Below, piece by piece: positions 27,057 to 37,147 of a stretch of 64,000 bases of DNA. Source of the stretch: Nitrospira sp. (GTDB taxonomy: Bacteria; Nitrospirota; Nitrospiria; Nitrospirales; Nitrospiraceae); contig SWDS01000008.1 in NCBI GenBank assembly GCA_005116745.1, positions 67,148-131,147 on the forward strand. Direction: 5' to 3'. The translations under genes were made by a program, and so were the position numbers. The notes under the pieces are model-generated. The model worked only from the letters and a program-made list of their open reading frames with translations, had not been told where the DNA came from and searched no databases. Every line of letters begins with the position of its first letter. The first letter of the stretch is position 1.

Positions 27057-28178
27057 TTAATAAAACAGGCTTAACCTCTTCCGCTTGACGTTCAATAACA
27101 AGCCTAATGCCGCCATGGTCATAATCGTGGCGCTTCCACCGTAGCTCACCAAAGGCAGGGGAATGCCGACGATCGGAAACATCCCCACCGTCATGCCGAT
27201 GTTCACCACGACACAGAAACACAACATCGCCACGATCCCCACGGCAAGCAGTGCTCCAAGTTGATCCTTCGCCTTGGACGCGATCTCCAGCGAGAGCCAA
27301 ATCAGCCCCACAAACAACGTCAACAAGACCAGCACGCCGAGAAATCCCCATTCCTCTGCAAAGACGGCGAATACAAAATCGGTATGGCCCTCCGGCAAAA
27401 ACTTCAGCTGACTTTGGGTGCCGCCGTAGAGCCCCTTCCCAAACAGTTCTCCCGACCCGATCGCAATCTTGGATTGCAAGGCATGGTACCCCTTCCCTCC
27501 AGGGTCGTAACCGGGGTCGACAAACGCCATAATGCGCTGTCGCTGGTAATCATGCAAGGACCCCCACACGCCCTCCCACGCAAACGGGAACAGCATGATC
27601 GAGAAGAGCAGGATAAACCCTAAGGCTTTCGAACGAACGCCCACCATGAGCAACATCGCGGCATACACCGCGACAAAGCTGAGTCCACTCCCCAAGTCTG
27701 GTTGTTTTAAGATGAGGAGGAGACCGGGCAACACTAATAGCCCCGGAACAATGACACGCTGCAACCATCCTACACGAGGGGCTTTCGAGTAGTAATGAGC
27801 CAACACCAGGATGAGGATCAGCTTGGCGAATTCAGACGGTTGAAACGTAAACGGGCCTAGCGCGATCCACCGCTGCGCACCCTTGCTGGTTCGCCCTTCG
27901 AATAATACAAACACCAGCATCAGCAAGATCACGGCGTAGGCGGGATAGGCAAACCGCGCAAGAGAATGGTAGTCCGATGCCCACATGACGAGAAAGGCCG
28001 CCGCACCGAGACCGATCCATATCAACTGCTTGAGATAATACGGGGCTATCCCACCCTTCTGCCCATGCGTGACGCTATAAATGGACAACACACCGATCCC
28101 TAGGATGGCCAGGATCAAGGCAACATAACGGATGTCAAAACTATCAAGTCCTCGATGTTCGGTCAATCGATCGATCAT
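27057..28178 (-). CDS. rodA: Rod-shape peptidoglycan polymerase RodA
   Basis: SEDS-family glycosyltransferase that extends glycan strands during elongation, working with PBP2. Ten spans, with family motifs RWIALGPFTFQPSEFAKL, QPDLGSGLSF, the GHTDFVFAVFAEEWG loop carrying the essential aspartate, and the closing GIPLPLVSYGGSATIMTMAALGLLLN. Length 373 is normal. Its ATG overlaps the mrdA stop by 4 bp; both are part of the mre-mrd cluster. Confidence 0.97.
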   Translation of the reverse strand: MIDRLTEHRGLDSFDIRYVALILAILGIGVLSIYSVTHGQKGGIAPYYLKQLIWIGLGAAAFLVMWASDYHSLARFAYPAYAVILLMLVFVLFEGRTSKGAQRWIALGPFTFQPSEFAKLILILVLAHYYSKAPRVGWLQRVIVPGLLVLPGLLLILKQPDLGSGLSFVAVYAAMLLMVGVRSKALGFILLFSIMLFPFAWEGVWGSLHDYQRQRIMAFVDPGYDPGGKGYHALQSKIAIGSGELFGKGLYGGTQSQLKFLPEGHTDFVFAVFAEEWGFLGVLVLLTLFVGLIWLSLEIASKAKDQLGALLAVGIVAMLCFCVVVNIGMTVGMFPIVGIPLPLVSYGGSATIMTMAALGLLLNVKRKRLSLFY

Positions 28179-30046
28179 GAGTCTTTCGCGGATCGCTCCG
28201 ACCTCTTCACGCCGGATAGATCCGAGGTGACGGCCGGCACCTGTGGAGCGAGCTTCATATATGTTTCAATCACTTCTTTCGCAAGAGGAGCCGCGGCGGC
28301 CCCACCGTGCCCCATATGTTCCGCAAGCACGGCAACGGCGATCTTCGGCGATTCCACTGGCGCAAAGGCAACGAACCACGCATGGTCTCTCAGCTTTTTG
28401 GGAATATTTTCTTCCGGTCCGGTTCGGAGCGCCGCCACCTGAGCCGTGCCCGTCTTTCCACCGATCGTCACCATAGAGGATTTCGCCCTCGTCGCCGTTC
28501 CCTTGGTGACGACATCCGCAAGCGCGTCCTTGATGATGCGGAAGGTTTCCGGTTTCGCATTAATTTTTCCACGCGGAACGGCCGGCAACTCTTGAAGGTT
28601 CCCCGACGTTCGATCCATGACCGCCTGCACCAGACGAGGCCGGTAGATCACGCCATTGTTCGCCACCGTACCGACGAGACTCGCCATCTGTAATGGTGTC
28701 ACCGTCACATAGCCCTGTCCGATGGCGGCTGAAATAGTCTCGCCAGGCAACCACTGCTCATGCTTGGCCTTTTGTTTCCAGGCAGTTGATGGCATGATAC
28801 CGGATCGCTCCGATGGCAACTCCACGCCTGTGGCCTTTCCAAGCCCGAGATCCTTCGCAAACTCGGCCATTACATCGATCCCCATCCGTTGACCGATCGT
28901 ATAGAAGTACACGTCACACGAATGCACTAACGCATTGTGCAGATCGACGTACCCGTGCCCGCTGGCTTTCCAGTCATGATACACCCGCTTGCCGAACTGG
29001 TATCCCCCATTACAGAACACGGTACTGGAGGGCGACATCGTTTGTGTCTCCAACGCGGCGACGGCCATAGGAATTTTGAAGGTAGAACCGGGGGGGTATT
29101 GCCCCTGTGAGGCCCGATTGTTCAAGGGACGTCCTTCATCCTGGACGATTTCCACCCATTGCTTGGCAGTCAGTTCCCGTGAGAGCATGTTTGGGTCAAA
29201 GCCGGGACGGCTGGCCATCGCCAGAATATCACCGCTGCTCGGATCAAGTGCGACGATGGCGCCGTATTCTTGACCCAGTAGATCCTCAGCCACTTTCTGG
29301 AGCCGTACATCGATCGTGAGATAGAGATCGTTCCCCGCTTGCGGTCGCTCGACAACCACAGCTTTCTTCTCGTGGCCCAGCGCATCGACTTCAACGTTCT
29401 TTTGTCCGGCCATTCCACGCATGTGTCGATCATAGGACTTTTCCACACCATATTGCCCCACAATGCTACCTTGGTGGAGATCGACAAACTCGGGTTTCTC
29501 CAATTGATCCGCTGAAATTTCTCCCACATAGCCCAGGAGATGGGCCGCCGTCACTCCACCTGGATAATTGCGCTGCGACTCGACCTGAATCATGACCCCA
29601 GGCATATCGAGACGGTTGGATTCCACCAACATGGCATCGCGCAAGGTCATACGGTCTTTGATCTTGCGCGGAAGCAGCTTGCTGCCTCTGACGGTCATTT
29701 TTTTTCGAATGAGGGTCGGGTCGAAGCCGAGCAAGTTGCTCAACTGCTGAATCAATACTTCGCGATCCTTCACGTCCTCCAGCGTCACGTAGAGACTGAA
29801 GCTCGGGACGTTATTCGCCAAGAGAACACCGTGCCGGTCATAGATCAGGCCACGTGCCGGTTCGAGCAGCACCAGTCTGGTACGATTGTTTTCCGACAAG
29901 TCTCGATAGTACGGCCCTTCACGAATTTGAAGATGCCAGAGGCGAAGTCCGAGCAGCGCCACCACCAGCAAGAGCCCCACACGGAGAATGAAGAGCCGTC
30001 GATGGAGGTCGCCAAACTCTGCTTCAGGATAGTGCACAGTCGCCAT
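28175..30046 (-). CDS. mrdA: Penicillin-binding protein 2
   Basis: Class B transpeptidase of the elongasome. The single N-terminal helix (about residues 16-36) is followed by the PBP dimer domain and the transpeptidase domain. SXXK is in PPGSTFKIP, SXN reads SCD in HSCDVYFYTIG, and KTG is in GGKTGTAQV. The length of 623 fits PBP2. It lies nine bases after mreD and overlaps rodA, giving the order mreB-mreC-mreD-mrdA-rodA. Confidence 0.97.
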   Translation of the reverse strand: MATVHYPEAEFGDLHRRLFILRVGLLLVVALLGLRLWHLQIREGPYYRDLSENNRTRLVLLEPARGLIYDRHGVLLANNVPSFSLYVTLEDVKDREVLIQQLSNLLGFDPTLIRKKMTVRGSKLLPRKIKDRMTLRDAMLVESNRLDMPGVMIQVESQRNYPGGVTAAHLLGYVGEISADQLEKPEFVDLHQGSIVGQYGVEKSYDRHMRGMAGQKNVEVDALGHEKKAVVVERPQAGNDLYLTIDVRLQKVAEDLLGQEYGAIVALDPSSGDILAMASRPGFDPNMLSRELTAKQWVEIVQDEGRPLNNRASQGQYPPGSTFKIPMAVAALETQTMSPSSTVFCNGGYQFGKRVYHDWKASGHGYVDLHNALVHSCDVYFYTIGQRMGIDVMAEFAKDLGLGKATGVELPSERSGIMPSTAWKQKAKHEQWLPGETISAAIGQGYVTVTPLQMASLVGTVANNGVIYRPRLVQAVMDRTSGNLQELPAVPRGKINAKPETFRIIKDALADVVTKGTATRAKSSMVTIGGKTGTAQVAALRTGPEENIPKKLRDHAWFVAFAPVESPKIAVAVLAEHMGHGGAAAAPLAKEVIETYMKLAPQVPAVTSDLSGVKRSERSAKDS

Positions 30047-30055
30047 ACTGAACGC

Positions 30056-30556
30056 CTACATTCGAGATTCGGACATCACCTGCTCAATATTCAACCGACT
30101 CCACAGCAGCCAGTAGATCGCTCCTCCAATAACTGCATCAAGGCAGGCTTGGGGCAGTACGACCGTCCAGGCAGCCCACCACAGATCTTGCTGAGGGCTG
30201 AGCGTCAGGGCGAGCGGCGTAACCAGCCCGATCACACACGAGACAACGAGTAGCCCCATGACGAGCACAACGGGGCTTAGATACACCACCTGCCGGCCTG
30301 CGAGACCCGCGATATACCCTACGGCTCCCTTGAGGATCGCGCTCGAAATCAGGTCTTGCGCGGAGAACAGGCTCATCGCCCATCCAAGTGCGAGCCCGAC
30401 CAATAAGCCATCAAGCTCTCCTGCGATGAGACCGATCAAACACACCGCAACGAAACCCAGATCCGGCTTCACCCCCCACACGCTGAGGTGCGAGAGAAGA
30501 ACAGACTGAACCGGCACAAGACCAACGATGACGGTACAATAAATCAGCGCTTTCAT
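30056..30556 (-). CDS. mreD: Rod-shape protein MreD
   Basis: Five- or six-span membrane protein of 166 residues that links MreC to the MreB/PBP2 machine. Sequence conservation in MreD is low; the call rests on hydrophobic profile, the segment VKPDLGFVAVCLIGLIAGELDGLLVGLALGW (a typical MreD opening) and position. Overlaps mreC by 4 bp. Confidence 0.92.
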   Translation of the reverse strand: MKALIYCTVIVGLVPVQSVLLSHLSVWGVKPDLGFVAVCLIGLIAGELDGLLVGLALGWAMSLFSAQDLISSAILKGAVGYIAGLAGRQVVYLSPVVLVMGLLVVSCVIGLVTPLALTLSPQQDLWWAAWTVVLPQACLDAVIGGAIYWLLWSRLNIEQVMSESRM

Positions 30557-31425
30557 GGCTTGGGCTTTGGAACGCCAAGTCTCTCCCCTTCGGTCGGAAG
30601 CGGGAAAGACCGAATGACTAAGACGTCCTCGACACGATTCGGATCTACCTCCGGAGAAAGCTCCGCAGATTGAAACAGCGCTTCCTCTTCTTTATCGATT
30701 CGTATGATCGTGCCGATCGGGATACCTCGGGGGAACCCCCCAACCAGTCCTGACGTGACAACATGATCACCAGGCCGTGCGTTGGACAACAGCGGAATGT
30801 ACTTGAGTCGAGCCTGTCCCTGCGTCGTCCCTTCGACGATTCCCTCATCTCTCGTACGTTGGATGAGTCCGGCGATCGCATTATTGGGATCGGTCACGAG
30901 CAGGACAACGGCCGTGGAGGCCGTAGTCTTGACGATACGACCGACCACACCTGCCGGAGTAATCACGCCCTGGTCTGATTGAATCCCGTCGGATGCCCCC
31001 TTGTTCAGAATGATCGTCTTATACCAATTACCGATATCACGTCCGATCACTTGGGCGGCCACGGATGTGGGAAGGGCTTGCCTTTTAAACTCCAGCAGCG
31101 CTGACAGCCGCTCCGTCGCCGCCGACGCTTCTCGCAGTTGCCCGTTTTGTTCCTTGAGCAGATCCAGCTCTCGCTTCAACTGCTGATTTTCTTCTTCAAC
31201 CCCTTGGAGGGCCACGTATCGTCCCCAGATATCGGCGATCCGATCATGGATCCCAGCCACGGCCTGGAGAGGCCAACTGATCACCCATCCGAGGGGACTA
31301 CCGATCGATTGGAAAACACTTTGGAGTTGGCCGGGTAGAAGCAGGAAGCCAAGCACGAGAATGACGGCAAGACCGAGAGCGATACGCCGAGCGTTGTACG
31401 ATACGCGTAAATTGACCATCCGCAT
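30553..31425 (-). CDS. mreC: Rod-shape protein MreC
   Basis: Bitopic periplasmic scaffold that activates PBP2. A membrane helix (ALGLAVILVLGFLLLPG), a coiled coil (about residues 65-100, VEEENQQLKRELDLLKEQN) and two beta domains are seen, with VIGRDIGNWYKTIILNKG and PGDHVVTSGLVGGFPRGIPIG as the family marks. An open frame extends to 31512, but that start would lie inside mreB; the ATG at 31425, 13 bp past the mreB stop, is preferred (about 290 residues), with ATG 31419 as alternative. Confidence 0.94.
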   Translation of the reverse strand: MRMVNLRVSYNARRIALGLAVILVLGFLLLPGQLQSVFQSIGSPLGWVISWPLQAVAGIHDRIADIWGRYVALQGVEEENQQLKRELDLLKEQNGQLREASAATERLSALLEFKRQALPTSVAAQVIGRDIGNWYKTIILNKGASDGIQSDQGVITPAGVVGRIVKTTASTAVVLLVTDPNNAIAGLIQRTRDEGIVEGTTQGQARLKYIPLLSNARPGDHVVTSGLVGGFPRGIPIGTIIRIDKEEEALFQSAELSPEVDPNRVEDVLVIRSFPLPTEGERLGVPKPKP

Positions 31426-31438
31426 GAGGGATGGAACC

Positions 31439-33015
<1,577 letters not shown>

Positions 33016-33272
33016 GGGATCTCCTTCTAATTAGTCGCAAAGTATAGCAAAAAGCAGCAACTTGCACAAACAATGTACAATCTTTTTTGGAGCGTTGCGT
33101 TCAGAGCCATCCTGAATCCTCTCATGACTCTCCCCGTAAAGATACGCCCCTTCGGCACACTCCCGAAACCAGCAACTTAAACCCATCTCCTGACATTCCC
33201 GTTAAAAGCGGCTCTTGTCTTCCAACCTCTCCATAAGTACACTGTTGGCTTCACAAAAGGAAGAGGATTCAG

Positions 33273-33974
33273 ATGATTAAGACGATGCGCGATGCTGCTC
33301 ACAACTACCCGTGGCTCCTCAAGTCCATCATGGGAACCCTGGCTGTTGCTTTCATAATTACAATGGGCTGGTGGGGATTCGGTGAACAAGCTGGCGGACC
33401 CGTTGCCACGATCGGAGATCAATCCGTCTCCCTGGACGAATTTAAGCGCACCTACGAAAACATGCACCGCCTCTACAAAGACAGCGTCAAGACCGATTTC
33501 AAGGAAGAAGAGTTCAAGGACTTCGTCGTCGGACAACTGGTCGACAGTCGTATCTGGATCATTGCAGCTGAAGAAATGGGCGTGCGGGTCTCTGATGCCG
33601 ATTTGCGTGAGCTCATCATACACATGCCGGTCTTCCAGAAAACCGGCGCCTTCGACCCGGAGCTCTACAAGCGCGTCCTAGCCGCGAATCATCTCACACC
33701 AGCCGCGTTTGAGTCGATGCAGCACCAAGAAGTCCTGGCCAATAAAGCGCGAATGATCGTTCGGGATTCCGTTGCGCTCACCCCCGAAGAGATCGCCGAA
33801 GGACAGTCGCTCATAACCAGACCTGCGGATGGGAACGACCCCGCGAAGATGGCTGAGGCCAAGCAAAGAGTGTTGGATGACATGCTCTTGCAGAAACAGC
33901 AACGAGCCCTGGTCTCGTTCCAACAGTCCATGAAAGCGAAACTGCCGGTTGTCATCAGGCGGGAGATGCTGTAA
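33273..33974 (+). CDS. SurA_N-domain membrane-anchored chaperone, PPIase domain absent
   Basis: A 233-residue protein resembling the first third of PpiD: cytoplasmic stub, one helix (about residues 18-37, IMGTLAVAFIITMGWWGFG), then a SurA_N-like helical domain (VATIGDQSVSLDEFKRTYENM, VVGQLVDSRIWIIAAEEMG, HMPVFQKTGAFDPELYKRVL). It stops where a parvulin domain would begin, so it should bind unfolded proteins without catalysing isomerisation. No frameshift is seen at the end, so this is a genuine short form. AGGAAGAGG precedes the start. Confidence 0.82.
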   Translation: MIKTMRDAAHNYPWLLKSIMGTLAVAFIITMGWWGFGEQAGGPVATIGDQSVSLDEFKRTYENMHRLYKDSVKTDFKEEEFKDFVVGQLVDSRIWIIAAEEMGVRVSDADLRELIIHMPVFQKTGAFDPELYKRVLAANHLTPAAFESMQHQEVLANKARMIVRDSVALTPEEIAEGQSLITRPADGNDPAKMAEAKQRVLDDMLLQKQQRALVSFQQSMKAKLPVVIRREML

Positions 33975-34131
33975 GAATCGTTCGACCCGTCAGACTTATT
34001 CACCATCGAAAATATCCGCACAAACCATTGTTGTTTAAAAATAATTCTCTACCGACAGCTTATCTCTGCGGTGAAAGTGGCCCAAATACCTGGGCGGATG
34101 TCCGAAAGAGTGTGGTAGCAATCGGGTTACC

Positions 34132-34353
34132 ATGAGCTAGCAGGCATGGCAGAGTTTTACAGAGTACGAACAGATTGCGGAACGTGAAGGAGCGACAAGA
34201 AACAATTTATTCCGTCCTATGGTGAATGCGTATGAGGTGGAGCGCGAGGACGAGGAATTCTTCGCGCTGCAACGGAAGATGGCACGCCGCATTTGCAAAG
34301 CAGACGTACTCACCGAAGAAGATGTCGAACGGATCATGTTCACAGATCGCTGA
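34132..34353 (+). pseudogene. Antitoxin gene with early stop codon
   Basis: The frame 34141-34353 reads as a helical antitoxin-like protein (TEYEQIAEREGATRNN, then RKMARRICKADVLTEEDVER). An ATG at 34132 in the same frame is followed after one codon by TAG (34138-34140). Translation could restart only at ATG 34219, losing a third of the protein. It overlaps the PIN gene start by one base (TGATG), as paired genes do. Confidence 0.55.
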
Positions 34354-34763
34354 TGAAGGCCGTCTTCGACGCGAATATCTTCGTGTCGGCTTTCATCCTT
34401 CCTGGTAGTCGAGGCGAACAAGCATTTCTTGTCGCACATCGCCGAAAGATAGGACTGTACAGTTCCATTCCCATCCTGACCGAGACTGCTCGCATCCTCC
34501 GTACCAAGTTTGATCAGCCAGAAAAGGATGTCACCGCCCCATTAAAGATTCAAGATCGTAGGGCGAGCAGCAACCATCGTCCGCCCGTCACGTAATATCG
34601 CGGTGCTCAACGATGCACCTGATAATCGAATTCTGGAGTGCGCCGTGACAGCACAGGCTGACCTCATCGTCACCGGCGACCATCATCTGCTGAAGCAAAA
34701 GAGTTCGAAAGCATTCCCATTGTCAGACTAGCCGATTTCTTAAGGATGATCCCATCGGAATGA
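34353..34763 (+). pseudogene. Frameshifted PIN-domain toxin gene
   Basis: Begins MKAVFDANIFVSAFILPGS, the opening of COG1569-type PIN nucleases with the first catalytic aspartate. The first frame ends at 34595. The rest of the domain continues in another frame (IAVLNDAPDNRILECA and ADLIVTGDHHLLK), and after 34700 in a third (EFESIPIVRLADFLRM), ending at TGA 34761. Two indels have therefore destroyed it. Confidence 0.8.
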
Positions 34764-34962
34764 GAGATCTGGTTGATTCATTCGTACAGATCGTGCGCAC
34801 ACGCTCTCTGCTCATCGAAAATCTTTTACCACAGCTCACAACGCACCTGCACGTTCAACTATAGTCATACCCTAATTGGGCACCCCCATCAGAAAAGTAG
34901 CCCGACACGCTTTTCACCCCTATCCATGAGGAACCCGGAAGCGCCCCATTTTGATAGCGCTA

Positions 34963-34971
34963 TGCTACACT
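34963..34971 (+). promoter_or_regulatory. Extended -10 close to a start codon
   Basis: TGC-TACACT (-10 at 34966-34971) stands exactly seven bases before the ATG at 34978, so transcription would start at the codon itself. No good -35 hexamer is present at 17 bp; the TG extension may compensate. Confidence 0.4.
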
Positions 34972-34977
34972 GCGACT

Positions 34978-35319
34978 ATGACTTCTTCTAGCACAACATC
35001 CCCAACTGCCCCCACACTGCGGTTGCTACCAGCTTACTTGGGCACGTCATCTATTGAGGAAGCCGTTCGTACGGCCCGTGGTCGACGAGTGCTGTGGCTT
35101 GAAATTTTGGTCAATGACCGGCTGGATCTGACACCGTGGAGTTCGGAGCCAGCCGTACAGGCCGCCTATCTCACAGCATGCCGCTGGTACACACACTATC
35201 GACGACTGATCACCTTCGTCTTGAACCGTGCCCCGCTCCCGACCACTCCTGGGCCAATCGACGCTCGGGATTATCGGACCTTTGCCGAGGCGCTCTACTT
35301 TGTCTACGCTCACCCTTGA
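34978..35319 (+). CDS. Hypothetical protein, partner of nucleotidyltransferase
   Basis: A 113-residue protein I do not recognise. It contains SSIEEAVRTARGRRVLWLEILVNDRLDLTPW, then a helical middle (AAYLTACRWYTHYRRLITFVL) and ends RTFAEALYFVYAHP. Mostly alpha-helical and cytoplasmic. It overlaps the next gene by 20 bp, which implies joint translation and a joint function. An antitoxin or accessory subunit role is inference from that layout only. Confidence 0.6.
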   Translation: MTSSSTTSPTAPTLRLLPAYLGTSSIEEAVRTARGRRVLWLEILVNDRLDLTPWSSEPAVQAAYLTACRWYTHYRRLITFVLNRAPLPTTPGPIDARDYRTFAEALYFVYAHP

Positions 35320-35833
35320 CCAACTGGTCTCCCTTCTCACACGCTATGTCACCGAAACCGGGGAAACGCTTGATCTTCTCCTCATCGGTGCGCTGGCATT
35401 ACCGGCCTATGGAATTCCAGGTCGCGCCACTCACGATGTGGATGCTGAAGTAGCAGGCCCGATTGGTAGCTTATTGGACTTTCTGACCAACGCACAGGTA
35501 CCGGCGGATCTGACGCAAAACTTTTCAGGCTGGTCGATTGTCGCCATGCCTCCAGGCTACCGAGACCGGTCGACGATCTTGGTTGATCGGCCGAATTTCC
35601 GCATCCGTATCCTCACACCACTCGATTTCGTTCTCGCGAAACTGCGCCGGGGAACCGATGTAGATTTGGAAGATGCCTTGCTTGTCGCCCAACAGCACCG
35701 GATCAGCGCTGAGGACATTCGTATCACCGCGCAATCAGCTCTCGCAGCCTCTCCCCAGGATACAGCCCTCTTCCTATTTCGCAAGACCGTCGATCTGTTT
35801 TGCCAGAATCTCCCTGAAACCACAGAAAACTAG
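35300..35833 (+). CDS. Nucleotidyltransferase-fold protein (DUF6036/AbiEii-like)
   Basis: A 177-residue protein with a minimal nucleotidyltransferase core: LLLIGALALPAYGIPGRATHDVDAEV (G-A near the N-terminus of the fold, then DVD as the metal-binding pair), LVDRPNFRIRILTPLDFVLAKLRRGTDVDLEDALLVA. This is the pattern of AbiEii/DUF6036 proteins, many of which are toxins of toxin-antitoxin or phage-defence pairs. The TTG at 35300 has GAGG nine bases upstream; the longer open frame from 35228 would overlap the partner by 92 bp. Confidence 0.7.
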   Translation: MSTLTLDQLVSLLTRYVTETGETLDLLLIGALALPAYGIPGRATHDVDAEVAGPIGSLLDFLTNAQVPADLTQNFSGWSIVAMPPGYRDRSTILVDRPNFRIRILTPLDFVLAKLRRGTDVDLEDALLVAQQHRISAEDIRITAQSALAASPQDTALFLFRKTVDLFCQNLPETTEN

Positions 35834-35912
35834 TTCGGGCCCTAAAGACAAGTGGGAGCCGTACGACGTCACTCAGGAAGAAAAGTGGCTTCGTATCGCG
35901 CACGAGTACAAT

Positions 35913-36932
35913 TCAAAGAATCAGCATCGCATCGCCGTAGCTATAGAAGCGATACCGCTCGTTGACTGCTTCTTCATATGCAGCCCGTATCGACTCGATT
36001 CCAGCGAACGCCGACACCAGCATGAGTAGCGTGGTCCGTGGGAGATGGAAATTTGTCATGAGGGCATCGACGATCTTGAACTGGAATCCCGGTGTGACGA
36101 AGAGCCGGCTCTCGCCGGACATTGGAACGACCTCCCCCTTTTCTTTGGCAACTGTTTCAAGCGTACGAACTACTGTTGTACCGACAGCCACCACTCGGCC
36201 ACCGGCCCGTTTGGTCGCCTGGACCACGTTCGCAGTATCTTCGCTGATCGTGAATCCTTCTACTCCCATCTGGTGATCCTCAATTCGCTCGGTCGTCACA
36301 GGCTTGAACGTACCGGGGCCAACATGGAGCGTCACCGTCGCCATGTTGATCGAGGCTTCGCGCAGTCGTCTCAACAAGTCTTCCGTCAAGTGAAGCCCCG
36401 CCGTCGGAGCCGCGATCGCGCCCTCGTGTTTGGCAAAGACCGTCTGATACCAGCGATGATCTTCCTGCGTCGCTGCGCGCTTCATGTACGGTGGAAGCGG
36501 CATGACCCCTCGTGTTTGAAATACTTGTGTCATCGGAACCGGACTGTCCACCAACACTTCGGTGCCTGTCGCATCACGCTTCACGATCGTTGCGCGAGAT
36601 TGTTGATCAAACTCAATAACCTGGCCAACGCGAAACGAACCTTTCACCATGATTTCCCACCGGCCCTGACCAAGATCCTTCACGAACAACACTTCGACTG
36701 ATGTCCCAGTCGGTTTCTTGACCCCAGATACTCGTGCGGCCATCACCTTTGTGTCGTTCACGACAAGAAGGTCACCCGGCTCCAACAATGCAGGAAGCTC
36801 GGCAACATGACGATGGGTCAGTTGTTGGGTTGCTCGATCCAACACCAGCAATCTCGCGCGGTCACGCGGGATAACGGGCTCCGACGCGACCAGGGATGGA
36901 TCGAACGGAAAATCGAACTCGGAGAGGTGCAT
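35913..36932 (-). CDS. queA: tRNA S-adenosylmethionine ribosyltransferase-isomerase
   Basis: Transfers and rearranges the ribosyl group of SAM onto 7-aminomethyl-7-deazaguanine in tRNA, making epoxyqueuosine. The 339-residue protein has MHLSEFDFPFDPSLVASEPV, GDLLVVNDTKVMAARV, EGAIAAPTAGLHLTEDLL, TLHVGPGTFKPV, GTTVVRTLETVA and the closing YRFYSYGDAMLI, all typical. The frame is open upstream to 37292, but homology starts at 36932. Its start codon touches an inverted-repeat element, so its translation signals lie inside that element. Confidence 0.95.
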   Translation of the reverse strand: MHLSEFDFPFDPSLVASEPVIPRDRARLLVLDRATQQLTHRHVAELPALLEPGDLLVVNDTKVMAARVSGVKKPTGTSVEVLFVKDLGQGRWEIMVKGSFRVGQVIEFDQQSRATIVKRDATGTEVLVDSPVPMTQVFQTRGVMPLPPYMKRAATQEDHRWYQTVFAKHEGAIAAPTAGLHLTEDLLRRLREASINMATVTLHVGPGTFKPVTTERIEDHQMGVEGFTISEDTANVVQATKRAGGRVVAVGTTVVRTLETVAKEKGEVVPMSGESRLFVTPGFQFKIVDALMTNFHLPRTTLLMLVSAFAGIESIRAAYEEAVNERYRFYSYGDAMLIL

Positions 36933-37147
36933 TAGCCCACAGTATTCATGATGGTTCGTGACGAAACCGCCAAGACGCCAAGCGAGACGAGCATGCGGAG
37001 TCCTGAGGTGGCCGAGGCATACTTGAAACAGTATGTCGAGGCTGCGAAGGACGAGCCTGCCCACTGGCCGCGCGAAGCTGGCGGCCAAGATGGTCGTAGC
37101 GGCGTATCGGCGGTTGCAGTAGAAGCACTCATGAATCGTGTGGGCTA
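36933..37147. mobile_element. 215-bp inverted-repeat element (MITE-like)
   Basis: The ends are TAGCCCACAGTATTCATGA (36933-36951) and, inverted, TAGCCCACACGATTCATGA (37129-37147): 17 of 19 bases match. A weaker inverted match extends about 47 bp inward (AACCGCC and ACGCC blocks). The interior has no protein signature. The element fills the whole gap between queA and the SpoIID gene; its right end supplies the SpoIID stop codon and its left end abuts the queA ATG. No target-site duplication is visible. Confidence 0.6.
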
